In this document: piece by piece, positions 9,646 through 18,300 of the stretch
Layout: the number at the start of each line of letters is the position of its first letter
How positions within the stretch are numbered: position 1 is the stretch's first letter
NCBI RefSeq assembly: GCF_014698965.1
Contig: NZ_JACXAE010000118.1
Location: forward strand, 186,001 to 250,000
Reading direction: 5' to 3'
DNA: 64,000 nucleotides
From: Iningainema tapete BLCC-T55
GTDB taxonomy: Bacteria > Cyanobacteriota > Cyanobacteriia > Cyanobacteriales > Nostocaceae
Program-made: the position numbers and the translations under genes
The notes under the pieces: generated by a model
What the model was told of the DNA's origin: nothing
Seen by the model: the letters and a program-made list of their open reading frames with translations, nothing else
Databases searched by the model: none

Positions 9646-11088
9646 TTACTTTTTGTTACGTTCTTGGAGTTTGAGTAAAACTTCTGCGTGTAGTTCGCGG
9701 GTAATGGGGTAAAAGTATGTTAAGAATAAGCCAGCGATGAGAAAAATGGTAGGTAAAGGACCAACTGCAATGCGTATGGCTTGTAGTGCTGAGTCTGGTT
9801 GTTGGGGTAGTGTAGTTTGTCCGGCAACAGCTTCTTTAAAGCCAGATGTTTCTAATGCTATTCCTACTAAAAATAACCCGAAAGCTAAACCGAATTTTTG
9901 CAGCAAAACCATGAAGCTATAAAAAATTCCCTCACGGCGTTGTCCTGTTTGCAGTTCATCTAGTTCGATGACATCTGGTATCATTGACCAGGGAACGAGA
10001 TAAGCAGTGGAAACACCGATGCCTGCCATTACTGCCATGATGTACATTAAACCAATTTGACCTGGTTGTAAGAAAAATAATCCCCCTGCTGCTATAATCC
10101 ATAGGCTCATGCCCATAAAATAAACTGCTTTTTTTCCGATGCGTTGACTTAAAGCTGTCCAGACGAATAGCATTAGTAAAGCTGTTCCTTGCACTCCAAT
10201 CAGTACTATGGGTACGTCTGATTCTTTGAGGCGCATACAGTAGATGATAAAGAAAGGAAGATTGCTTGCTGTTACCTGTACGGCTAACCAAGAACAAAGA
10301 TATATGCCGATAACGTAGAGAAAAGGACGGTTGGCAAAGGCAATTTTTAGTTGTTCACTGATAGGAATGGATGCTTCAGGCTCAATTGGAGTACGTTTGG
10401 CTTCAAAAACCATGATGCGATCGCGTGTTCCCCAAACACACCAATACAGTGACAATACAGAAATCACTGTACAAATCCCAGCTAATACTAAAAATTGTTG
10501 CTGGCGATCAGCAATTGTGTCAATGACAATTTTCGCCAATATCAACGATAGAATACTGCCACCAATTGAAAAAGCAAAGCGAAAGCTATTTAACTTTGTG
10601 CGTTCATCGTAATCTTGAGTTAGTTCTGGAGTCATTGCCGTATAAGGCAAATTGACGACTGTATAAAATACCTGAGATAATACCCCAATCGCCACATAAT
10701 ACCAGAACAATGCCCACATATTAGTACTGGTATTCGGACTAAATCTAGGTACAATCCACTGTAAGAAAAAGAAAATTCCAAAAGGAATCGCTCCATACAA
10801 TAACCAAGGAAGACGACGTCCCCAGCGAGATGTGGTTTTGTCAGTCAGCACACCAACAATCGGATCGTTCACCGCATCCCAAATCTTACCAATCATTAAA
10901 ATGCTACCAGCTAGACCAGCAGGGATACCAGCTACATTGGTAAAGAAAATCATGAGATAAAATATGGCAATATTAGCGGTAATTGCCGGACCTAAATCAC
11001 CAGCACCATAAGCCAGTTTCGTTTTTAAATCAAGTTTTTCATTCTCAGGAGTTGGATGGGGATAGCCATTAGGGACAGAATCGCTCAT
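9646..11088 (-). CDS. MFS transporter, GPH (glycoside-pentoside-hexuronide:cation symporter) type
   Basis: This 480-residue inner-membrane protein has about twelve transmembrane helices. The GPH-type N-terminal pattern is clear: LAYGAGDLGPAITANIAIFYLMIFFTN, then GKIWDAVNDPIVGVLTDKT and SRWGRRLPWLLYGAIP. These place it with melibiose- or xyloside-type sugar:cation symporters. The cation-binding Asp residues of helix II can be seen in WDAVNDPIVG. The substrate cannot be named, as no sugar catabolic genes are nearby. It is divergent from the phosphoribosyltransferase gene, with 66 bases between starts. The last residues (LHAEVLLKLQERNKK) are cytosolic. Confidence 0.87.
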   Translation of the reverse strand: MSDSVPNGYPHPTPENEKLDLKTKLAYGAGDLGPAITANIAIFYLMIFFTNVAGIPAGLAGSILMIGKIWDAVNDPIVGVLTDKTTSRWGRRLPWLLYGAIPFGIFFFLQWIVPRFSPNTSTNMWALFWYYVAIGVLSQVFYTVVNLPYTAMTPELTQDYDERTKLNSFRFAFSIGGSILSLILAKIVIDTIADRQQQFLVLAGICTVISVLSLYWCVWGTRDRIMVFEAKRTPIEPEASIPISEQLKIAFANRPFLYVIGIYLCSWLAVQVTASNLPFFIIYCMRLKESDVPIVLIGVQGTALLMLFVWTALSQRIGKKAVYFMGMSLWIIAAGGLFFLQPGQIGLMYIMAVMAGIGVSTAYLVPWSMIPDVIELDELQTGQRREGIFYSFMVLLQKFGLAFGLFLVGIALETSGFKEAVAGQTTLPQQPDSALQAIRIAVGPLPTIFLIAGLFLTYFYPITRELHAEVLLKLQERNKK

Positions 11089-11154
11089 AATATTTTAGGT
11101 TGAAAATTTGATTACTAGTTTGTTATTCAGTTTTAGCTGTAAATTAAGTTTTTT

Positions 11155-11679
11155 ATGCCAGATCTTTACGTTTCTTGGTCAGATTATCACCAGAAGATTG
11201 AACAACTGGCTGCTCAGATTTATGAATCTGGCTGGGAATTCAATCAGATTATTTGCTTAGCTAGAGGGGGATTGCGAGTGGGAGATATTCTTTCTCGTAT
11301 ATATAAGCTACCACTCGCCATTTTGGCAACATCATCTTATAGCAGTGCAGGCAAGCAAGAAAGAAGCAAATTAATCTTTTCTCGTCACCTAACAATGACT
11401 ACCCCACATTTAGGTTCGCGCATTCTTTTAGTGGATGACTTGGTAGACTCTGGGGTGACACTCATCGAAACCATACCTTGGCTCAAAGAATATAGCGACT
11501 CCCCAATCGAAGAAATTCGCTGTGCTGTTATATGGTACAAAGCATCTTCAGTAATCGCTCCTCATTACTACATTGATTACTTACCTGACAACCCTTGGAT
11601 TCATCAACCATTTGAACCCTATGAACTTATCACTCCAGCAGAAATTTCAACAAAAACAAAGCAGGGGAGTGGGGAGTAG
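11155..11679 (+). CDS. Phosphoribosyltransferase domain protein
   Basis: This cytosolic protein of 174 residues has a type I phosphoribosyltransferase fold. The PRPP-binding motif is ILLVDDLVDSGVTL (about residues 99-112), and an ICLARGGLRVGDIL block lies near 34-47. It resembles small xanthine/guanine or hypoxanthine phosphoribosyltransferases of purine salvage, and some related cyanobacterial proteins remain uncharacterised. The last residues (TKTKQGSGE) come from a G-rich intergenic repeat read in frame, so the C-terminus is probably slightly extended. No purine gene is adjacent. Confidence 0.8.
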   Translation: MPDLYVSWSDYHQKIEQLAAQIYESGWEFNQIICLARGGLRVGDILSRIYKLPLAILATSSYSSAGKQERSKLIFSRHLTMTTPHLGSRILLVDDLVDSGVTLIETIPWLKEYSDSPIEEIRCAVIWYKASSVIAPHYYIDYLPDNPWIHQPFEPYELITPAEISTKTKQGSGE

Positions 11680-11726
11680 GGAAGAATAATAACTCCTGAC
11701 TCGGTGACTCGGTGACTCCTGTCTTC

Positions 11727-12644
11727 TCAAAACAGCCACAACCAGACAGGAATAGTCACCAGTAACAGCATAGTTCCTAACAAGAGTGTGGTGACAGCAA
11801 GGTTGTGGTCAAGATGGAAGGTTTCGGCAAGGATGATGGTGGTGAAAGCTGGCGGCATTGCCATTTGAAGCAAAATTACTTGTGAAGCAGCACCTTTTAA
11901 ACCAAAAAATGATAAAGTGCTACCTAAAATGAGGGGAACTAGTAGCATTTTGAAGAACAGCGAACAACTGGCATATTTAAGGTTGTGCCAAGAATTTAGT
12001 TGTGCTAGTCTCATGCCAATTAACATTAGAGACAGTGCAACTACACTCCAGGCTAATTTCTCCAAGCAAAATTCCACCAGGGTGGGAATCTCTTGACGCT
12101 TCAACAGCAAGCCTAAGCCGAAACTCCATAAAGCAGGATTGATGGAAATTGCTTTGGCAATCTGCCAATGATTTTTAACTCCACCACCAAAACGAGCTGC
12201 TAGTGCTACTCCTAACACGTATGCCCCCAATGTTGTGCCTAGCAAGTCGTAAAATAGCGCCCAAGCAAAGTATTTAGTGCCAACTACTGCCAGAGTAACC
12301 GGGTAGCCAAGATAACCTGTGTTACCTACCATTGCTGCCAAAATAAAGCTACCCTGAGTGGGTAGTTGGGGGACAGTTTTTGTTGAATAAGCTTGCCATT
12401 TTATTGTTAACCATGCTAGAAATGCCCCTAGTAAAATAGCTGCGTGGGCAAACATCGGCGCAATCCAAACTTGTCCTGACAAGTCAGCCTTGCGTAAAAA
12501 AGCTACAATGCTTATCGGTACTCCTACCCAAAAGAGAAATTGACCTAAACGGGTGGGAAATTGTGTTGGTAGTTTTCGACCAATCAAGAATCCCACTAAG
12601 ACCAATCCTACTAGCTTGAGATATAGTTCTAAAAGATTTGCCAA
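11727..12644 (-). CDS. AEC-family transporter (auxin efflux carrier-like)
   Basis: The protein has 305 residues and about ten hydrophobic segments, and fits the AEC (auxin efflux carrier / malonate permease-like) family. Typical features are the VGFLIGRKLP loop after the first helix, the central GNTGYLGYPVTLAVVG motif near residue 108, and a C-terminal half with ILLQMAMPPAFTTIILAE. The bacterial members export organic anions or related solutes; the substrate here is unknown. It converges on the phosphoribosyltransferase gene and is divergent from the M15 peptidase gene. Confidence 0.85.
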   Translation of the reverse strand: MANLLELYLKLVGLVLVGFLIGRKLPTQFPTRLGQFLFWVGVPISIVAFLRKADLSGQVWIAPMFAHAAILLGAFLAWLTIKWQAYSTKTVPQLPTQGSFILAAMVGNTGYLGYPVTLAVVGTKYFAWALFYDLLGTTLGAYVLGVALAARFGGGVKNHWQIAKAISINPALWSFGLGLLLKRQEIPTLVEFCLEKLAWSVVALSLMLIGMRLAQLNSWHNLKYASCSLFFKMLLVPLILGSTLSFFGLKGAASQVILLQMAMPPAFTTIILAETFHLDHNLAVTTLLLGTMLLLVTIPVWLWLF

Positions 12645-12726
12645 AATTATGCGAATGACGACAAATTTAAATTTATCTCTAGTTTACAATTTGTTACGAT
12701 TATTCAACTAAAGCAGGAGTGAACAA

Positions 12727-13521
12727 TTGAGTAATCCAGGGTTTTCTGGAAAACCGGAAAAACCATCACCAACCGAAGGTGAAGAAATTCCGGCAGCTTT
12801 ACGCGATACTCCTGATGCATTACCCCAGAAGCGATCGCGTATTCCTTTAATCATTGGGGGTGTAGTAGGATTTGTTCTGCTTACTGTTGCTAGTGGTTTT
12901 CTGTTTTTCCTCATCACACCAAAAAAAACTGTTGAGCAACAGCCTTCAGTTCAAAATACACAAACAAGTACTTCTGTCAACCCAGAAAGTAACAAAACTG
13001 ATACATTATTGGGACATTTTTCCTATCCAGAAGCGCCAGAATCAGAATTAGCACCAGTTACGCCAAATGGACAGATTAGAATGCGAAAAACAGCTGCTCA
13101 ACAGTATCTAGCAATGGCACAAGCTTCCCGTAGCGAAGGTGTGATTTTAGTGCCAATTTCTGGGTTTCGTTCTGTTAAAGACCAAGAACAGTTATTTTTT
13201 GGTGTAAAATCTCAAAGGAACCAATCAGCAGCAGAAAGAGCGGCAGTGAGCGCACCCCCAGGATATAGCGAACATCACACAGGTTATGCTGTGGATATTG
13301 GAGATGCCGCAGTACCAGCGACTAACGTGAATCCTAACTTTGAAAAGACCAAAGCTTTTCAATGGCTACAAGCGAATGCAGCACGTTTTAGCTTTGAGTT
13401 GTCTTTCCCTAAAGACAATCCCCAAGGTGTGAGTTATGAACCTTGGCATTGGCGATATGTAGGCGATCGCTCCAGCCTCGAAACTTTCTACAAAGCCAAA
13501 AATTTGAAACCGACTCAGTAG
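12727..13521 (+). CDS. Membrane-anchored M15 D-alanyl-D-alanine carboxypeptidase
   Basis: This 264-residue protein has one transmembrane segment at about residues 38-61 after a Pro-rich cytosolic start, followed by a periplasmic VanY-like M15B peptidase domain. Zinc ligands are visible in YSEHHTGYAVDIGD (the SxHxxGxAxD motif, about 178-191) and in EPWHWRYVG near the C-terminus. It should trim the terminal D-Ala from peptidoglycan stem peptides. The start is TTG at 12727, supported by AGGAG at 12715-12719 seven bases upstream and by the lack of a suitable ATG. It sits 422 bases from penicillin-binding protein 2, another cell-wall gene, though on the opposite strand. Confidence 0.88.
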   Translation: MSNPGFSGKPEKPSPTEGEEIPAALRDTPDALPQKRSRIPLIIGGVVGFVLLTVASGFLFFLITPKKTVEQQPSVQNTQTSTSVNPESNKTDTLLGHFSYPEAPESELAPVTPNGQIRMRKTAAQQYLAMAQASRSEGVILVPISGFRSVKDQEQLFFGVKSQRNQSAAERAAVSAPPGYSEHHTGYAVDIGDAAVPATNVNPNFEKTKAFQWLQANAARFSFELSFPKDNPQGVSYEPWHWRYVGDRSSLETFYKAKNLKPTQ

Positions 13522-13646
13522 TTTATTAAATTACTTTATACAAGTTAACGTGAATTCCACAATAAATACTTAATAATTAATCTGGGTACTTGATTGTAAA
13601 AATCAAACTACCCCTGAAAAATTAAAAAATTGTCAGGAGTGACCGT

Positions 13647-13862
13647 ATGCTTATGTCTAAAGTTGACGACATCAACAAATCTTTTTTTGTAGAATTACAA
13701 GATGACGAAGCTGAGGCAATTAATGGAGGAGTAACCATTTCAGCAGACAAATTTAGTTTAAGTGTAAGAAACTTCTTCTTGAACTTGGGACCAGAAGTTA
13801 GTGTTTTTGTTGAAGAAGCGAATATATACGCAGAAGATTTATTAGTGTCGTTTGAAGATTAA
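13647..13862 (+). CDS. Small peptide with double-glycine leader (bacteriocin-like)
   Basis: This 71-residue peptide starts at ATG 13647 with AGGAG seven bases upstream. The N-terminal part (FFVELQDDEAEAINGG) looks like a leader recognised by C39-peptidase ABC transporters: an ELxxxEAExxxGG pattern ending in Gly-Gly at about residues 27-28. The presumed core is about 43 residues, acidic and with alternating hydrophobics, has no Cys, and ends in SFED. Cyanobacterial CTB-family bacteriocin-like and NHLP-type precursors have this layout. No modifying enzyme or exporter lies nearby, so the processing machinery, if any, is encoded elsewhere. A GTAGAGACG palindrome follows 14 bases after the stop and may act as its 3' hairpin. 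Confidence 0.65.
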   Translation: MLMSKVDDINKSFFVELQDDEAEAINGGVTISADKFSLSVRNFFLNLGPEVSVFVEEANIYAEDLLVSFED

Positions 13863-13876
13863 TAAACGAAACGATT

Positions 13877-13907
13877 TGTAGAGACGTTCCGCCGGAACGT
13901 CTCTACA
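13877..13907. repeat. Palindromic repeat, TGTAGAGACG family
   Basis: TGTAGAGACGTTCC-GCC-GGAACGTCTCTACA is a perfect 14-base inverted repeat with a 3-base centre, identical in its core to the copy at 3144-3170. It lies between two convergent genes and may serve both as a 3' hairpin. Confidence 0.85.
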
Positions 13908-13943
13908 TTGTTTTTTGGAGAAGTCTAATTAGCAACGCTGTGA

Positions 13944-15782
13944 TCAATTTCGTGTACTGCGTCCTGATTGTGATTCCTCAGCAGCAGGTTTTGCGTACTT
14001 ACCCGGATACTTACTTTGAAAATAAGCTTCCAACACTTGTAACACCATTGGTCCACAATTGCTACCACCACCGCCGCCGGTATTTTCACCAAACGCCACA
14101 ACGACAATTTCCGGTTTATCGCTAGGACCATAAGCACCAAACCAAGTATGATTTTGACGACCTGTGCCTGCTTCAGCAGTACCACTCTTTCCGGAAGATG
14201 GGGCAATTGTTGGCATGTTTAAACGTTTACCTGTACCCTCTGTGATCACTTTGCGCAGTCCATCACGCAAAATTTTAATGGTTGTCGGTTTCATATTTAA
14301 AGATACCCGCCAGCTTTTTGCTTCTTCATTGTCTTTGAGCAAATGCGGCTGCACTCGGTATCCACCATTAGCAGGGACAGCAAACATAATAGCAGCTTGC
14401 AGTGGTGACACTTGTAGCGCACCTTGACCGATTGACATATTGATTGTGTCGCCTACAGTCCAGGGTATCTTCCAGGCTTTCCGTTTCCAAGAATCATCTG
14501 GGACTAAACCTTTTGATTCTTCGTCGGCAAACTCAATGCCAGTTTTTTGACCAAATCCATATTTACGACTCCATTCAATCAAAGTGGGACCACCAACTTT
14601 CCTACCAACTTGATAGAAAAAGGTATCACTGCTCATCGCCATTGCCCCGGTAAATCCTAAAGGACCGAATCCAGCATGGTTCCACTCACCGAATGTTACC
14701 CCACCTATAGTTAGAGAGCCGTAGGTTTGTAGCACTGTATCAGGAGAGAATTTTCCCGATTCCAAACCAGCAGTTGTAGTGACAATTTTATAAGTACTAG
14801 CGGGTGGAAAGACGCTCAAAGTGCGATTAACTAATGGAAAAGATTTACCTTGTACGCTTTCCCAATCTTTTTGGGAGAGTTTTTGTTTAGAGAAGATATT
14901 TGGATCAAAGGTGGGGTAAGACACCATAGCTAAAACTGCACCGTTTCTGGGATCAATTGCCACAATTCCTCCTTTAACCTTACCCAAAGCTTTTTCGGCG
15001 GCTTTTTGCACGTTGAGATCTATAGTCAAGCGTATATCTTTACCTGCCTTTGCCTCTTTCTCTCCCAAAACTCGAATTGGACGACCCCTGCCATCCACTT
15101 CGACTCGCTGACCTCCCCATTCACCTCTAAGCATCTTTTCATAAGCCTTTTCTACCCCCATTTGACCAATTACATCACCGAGTTTATACCCTTCTTTCTC
15201 CTTTTGTTTTAATTGATCTGGAGTTAATTCACGAGTATAACCTAGAACATGCGCTAATGCTTGACCATGTGGATAATATCGAACTGCTTCCGTATGAATC
15301 TCTACATCCTTAAGTTCGTTGGCGTACTCCTTCAAGGCAGTAATTTGTGCTTCATTTAAATCGCGAGCAATCCGCACCAATGAAGATGAGTTGGGACCTG
15401 CTTGTTCTAGTTTCTCTACAATCTCATCTTGAGGTAAATTGAGAATTTTAGCCAGACGTGGACCCACAACTTGCCAAGATGCTTTGGTGTGAGCCATAGG
15501 CCACAAATATACAGAACGAGGATAGCGAGTGGTGGCTAAAAGTTTGCCATTTCGGTCAAAAATGTTACCTCTTTCTGGTTGTTTGAGAATTAACCGTACC
15601 CGGTTTGCTTCTGCACGCTTTCGATATAATGGTCCTTCAACTACTTGTAGATAGATCAAACGACTGGCAATACCCGTGAGCGATAGCAGGGTAAATACAA
15701 TTAAAAATTTGGACTGCAAACCCCGCCCAACTGTACGTGTATCTTTTTTCCCGCCTAATAGTGGTGATTGTAATAAAGCCAT
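13944..15782 (-). CDS. mrdA: Penicillin-binding protein 2 (transpeptidase)
   Basis: This class B penicillin-binding protein of about 612 residues cross-links peptidoglycan during side-wall elongation together with RodA. One N-terminal membrane segment (about 24-46) is followed by the dimerisation domain and the transpeptidase domain. Active-site motifs are SxxK in PPASTYKIVTT, SxD in AMSSDTFFYQVG, and KSGTAEAGTG. The motif RGNIFDRNGKLLATT is typical of this class. ATG at 15782 (MALLQSPLLGG) is chosen; the frame is open for 45 more codons upstream, but those are Arg/Ile-rich and unlike family N-termini. The C-terminal AEESQSGRSTRN is a charged tail. No rodA or mreBCD lies in this window. Confidence 0.93.
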   Translation of the reverse strand: MALLQSPLLGGKKDTRTVGRGLQSKFLIVFTLLSLTGIASRLIYLQVVEGPLYRKRAEANRVRLILKQPERGNIFDRNGKLLATTRYPRSVYLWPMAHTKASWQVVGPRLAKILNLPQDEIVEKLEQAGPNSSSLVRIARDLNEAQITALKEYANELKDVEIHTEAVRYYPHGQALAHVLGYTRELTPDQLKQKEKEGYKLGDVIGQMGVEKAYEKMLRGEWGGQRVEVDGRGRPIRVLGEKEAKAGKDIRLTIDLNVQKAAEKALGKVKGGIVAIDPRNGAVLAMVSYPTFDPNIFSKQKLSQKDWESVQGKSFPLVNRTLSVFPPASTYKIVTTTAGLESGKFSPDTVLQTYGSLTIGGVTFGEWNHAGFGPLGFTGAMAMSSDTFFYQVGRKVGGPTLIEWSRKYGFGQKTGIEFADEESKGLVPDDSWKRKAWKIPWTVGDTINMSIGQGALQVSPLQAAIMFAVPANGGYRVQPHLLKDNEEAKSWRVSLNMKPTTIKILRDGLRKVITEGTGKRLNMPTIAPSSGKSGTAEAGTGRQNHTWFGAYGPSDKPEIVVVAFGENTGGGGGSNCGPMVLQVLEAYFQSKYPGKYAKPAAEESQSGRSTRN

Positions 15783-16002
15783 AAGACAAGAGAGCGAATG
15801 CAAAATTAGTATTATCTGTATACGAATACGCTTAACGCCTACCCGGTATCCTGCGTCGGAAAATTTTTGAACTATGTTCCTGATTGAACGAGTGCAAATT
15901 GTTTTTGCCGGATACAATGAACCAAGATGTGATGTATAGTTTGCTTAATATATTACATAAATTTAAAAAAACACGTAAATTTACGGTATTCAATTTAAAA
16001 TT

Positions 16003-17130
16003 ATGACTCAAACTGTAACGCATAATCAGGGGGGCTTGGCGGCTATATCGTCGCTTGATGTTGAACTGCGTAACGTTTTCAAGTTTTTTAAAGGTGAGCC
16101 GGCAGTACATGGAATAGACTTGGATGTGAAACAAGGAGAATTTTTTAGTATCCTTGGTCCTTCTGGTTGTGGCAAGACTACCACACTCAGGTTAATAGCA
16201 GGTTTTGAAAGGGTTGATGCTGGCAAGGTATTGATTCAAGGTGAGTCAATGAATAATGTTCCTCCTTATCGGCGACCTGTCAATACTGTATTTCAAAGCT
16301 ACGCTCTTTTTAACCACCTGAATGTTTGGGATAACGTCGCTTTTGGACTACGACTGAAAAAATTACGCGCTCATGAAATTGAAAACAGAGTTCAAGAAGC
16401 TCTAGAACTGGTGAAAATGGCTGGATTGCGATCGCGCCTACCCAGTCAACTTTCAGGTGGTCAACAACAACGAGTAGCATTAGCACGAGCATTAGTCAAC
16501 CGTCCTGCTGTAGTACTCCTAGATGAACCTTTGGGGGCATTAGATTTAAAACTGCGTAAAGAAATGCAGGTAGAACTTTCCAATCTACACAAAGACTTAG
16601 GGTTAACTTTTATTATGGTCACTCACGATCAACAAGAGGCTCTGTCTTTGTCTAATCGCATAGCTGTCATGAATTTAGGCAAAATTGAGCAAGTTGGTAC
16701 TCCTGACCAAATTTACGAAAAACCATTGACTCATTTTGTCGCTAATTTTATTGGTGATACAAATTTTTTCACTGGTAAAATTACAGAGGTAGAAGCTACA
16801 AACGTCATCGTGACAACGGAAACAGGACAGAAAATTGTCGTCAACCGTCACTCTGATACACCAAGTCAAATATCGCAGTCAGTAGTAGTCAGTGTGCGCC
16901 CAGAAAAAATTCAGCTTTCGCTGTATAAATCCACACAAACTAACTGTTTTGAAGGACGCCTTGTCAACACCATGTACTTAGGCACACACGTAAATTATTT
17001 AATTGAGTTGACAAATAATATACAAATTACCGTTATGCAACCCAATACTTTTGGTAGTTTACCTGAAGCAGATACACCTATCTACGCTTGGTGGACAGAA
17101 ATTGATTGTTTGGCTTTACCAGTTGAGTAA
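16003..17130 (+). CDS. potA: Spermidine/putrescine-type ABC transporter ATPase
   Basis: This 375-residue cytosolic ATPase has Walker A GPSGCGKTT (about 52-60), the signature LSGGQQQRVALARAL (about 147-161), Walker B VVLLDEPLGALDLKLR and the switch His in MVTHDQQEALSLS. A C-terminal TOBE-type domain (about 285-370, VSVRPEKI) marks it as a PotA/CysA-type importer subunit. potD begins 3 bases after its stop and potB follows, so it is the first gene of a pot operon. The ATG at 16003 gives the normal length. Spermidine/putrescine is the likeliest substrate class from the partner genes. Confidence 0.92.
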   Translation: MTQTVTHNQGGLAAISSLDVELRNVFKFFKGEPAVHGIDLDVKQGEFFSILGPSGCGKTTTLRLIAGFERVDAGKVLIQGESMNNVPPYRRPVNTVFQSYALFNHLNVWDNVAFGLRLKKLRAHEIENRVQEALELVKMAGLRSRLPSQLSGGQQQRVALARALVNRPAVVLLDEPLGALDLKLRKEMQVELSNLHKDLGLTFIMVTHDQQEALSLSNRIAVMNLGKIEQVGTPDQIYEKPLTHFVANFIGDTNFFTGKITEVEATNVIVTTETGQKIVVNRHSDTPSQISQSVVVSVRPEKIQLSLYKSTQTNCFEGRLVNTMYLGTHVNYLIELTNNIQITVMQPNTFGSLPEADTPIYAWWTEIDCLALPVE

Positions 17131-17133
17131 CCA

Positions 17134-18219
17134 ATGACAAAAAGAAGACAATTTTTCACAGGGTTGGCAGCGCTTTCTAGCTTGTCCTTAGTTAGTTGTG
17201 GTTGGAGACTTGCCGATGTGCGTGCCTATTCTACCTCCAAAGGTTCTCGCGATCAACTGCATATTTATACTTGGACACAATATACCGATCAGGAATTACT
17301 CTCAACATTTAATGCTCAAACAGGAATCAAAGTACTTACTGATGTTTATGATTCTAACGATGTAATGTTGGCTAAATTACAAGCAGGAGGTGGTGGAACA
17401 TACAGTGTGATTTACCCATCTGATTATATGGTACAAAAGATGGTGGATAAGGGTTTGTTAGCATCCGTAAATCGCGAACGGCTATTCGGTTTAGATAATT
17501 TACTACCACGATTTCAAAATCCTACATACGATCCAAATAACCGCTACAGTATCCCTTTTAGTTGGGGAACAACCGGATTACTTTACAATTCAGAAATACT
17601 GAAAACTCCGCCAGAAGACTGGGACTATCTTTGGCAAAATCAAAAGCAGTTATCAAAGCGCATGACTTTGCTGAATGATGTTCGAGAGGTTTTTGGGGCA
17701 GTATTGCGGATGCTGGGGTATTCTTATAACTCGAAAAAAGAAAGTGAAATCAAACAAGCTTACGAAAAGTTGATGTTGATTAAAGAAGCGATCGCAGCTT
17801 TTGATACCGATGCTTGGCGCAATCAAATAGTAGCAGGAGATTTAGCATTGGCAATGTGTTACTCAGCAGACGCAGTAAAAATTTCTAAAGAACACCCTAA
17901 ATTAAAATATGTGATTCCTAAAAGTGGTTCTTCCTTATGGACTGACACAATTGTAATTCCGAAAACAGCCCCTAACCAAGATTCCGCATACGCTTGGATT
18001 AACTTTATCATGCAACCAGAAGTATCGGCACGAATTAGCCAACGCCTGAGCATTGCCACTCCCAATCGCGCTGGATACGAGCAATTACCAAAAAAAGTAC
18101 AAAAAAATCCTAATTTATTTCCTCCAGAGTCAATTCTCGAAAAATGCGAACGTATTACTCCTCTGGGGGATTTTGAAGAAGTTTATGAACGTTACTGGAC
18201 AAAACTTACTAGTAGCTAA
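17134..18219 (+). CDS. potD: Spermidine/putrescine-type substrate-binding lipoprotein
   Basis: This 361-residue periplasmic binding protein carries a lipoprotein signal: MTKRRQFFTGLAALSSLSLVSC has Arg residues and the lipobox LVSC with Cys at 22. The mature part shows PotD blocks (LHIYTWTQYTDQELLSTFN, YPSDYMVQKMVDKGLLA, IPFSWGTTGLLYNSE). It captures polyamines and delivers them to the PotB-type permease. It starts 3 bases after potA and is translationally close-coupled. Family resemblance points to spermidine/putrescine, but the bound ligand was not tested. Confidence 0.91.
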   Translation: MTKRRQFFTGLAALSSLSLVSCGWRLADVRAYSTSKGSRDQLHIYTWTQYTDQELLSTFNAQTGIKVLTDVYDSNDVMLAKLQAGGGGTYSVIYPSDYMVQKMVDKGLLASVNRERLFGLDNLLPRFQNPTYDPNNRYSIPFSWGTTGLLYNSEILKTPPEDWDYLWQNQKQLSKRMTLLNDVREVFGAVLRMLGYSYNSKKESEIKQAYEKLMLIKEAIAAFDTDAWRNQIVAGDLALAMCYSADAVKISKEHPKLKYVIPKSGSSLWTDTIVIPKTAPNQDSAYAWINFIMQPEVSARISQRLSIATPNRAGYEQLPKKVQKNPNLFPPESILEKCERITPLGDFEEVYERYWTKLTSS

Positions 18220-18256
18220 GAGCTAATGGCTAAGAGCTAATAGCTAATGGTAAAAA

Positions 18257-18298
18257 CAATTAGCAATTAACAATTAGCAATTAACAATTAACAATTAA
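18257..18298. repeat. Heptamer short tandem repeat (CAATTAR x6)
   Basis: Six consecutive 7-base units (CAATTAG or CAATTAA) run right up to the ATG of potB. Short tandemly repeated heptamers are typical of heterocystous cyanobacteria. Because it occupies the place of the ribosome-binding site, copy-number change could affect potB translation. Confidence 0.85.
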
Positions 18299-18300
18299 CA

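Noticed and set aside
18257-18298. Possible CRISPR-like direct repeats
   Set aside because: Units are only 7 bases with no spacers; it is a short tandem repeat.
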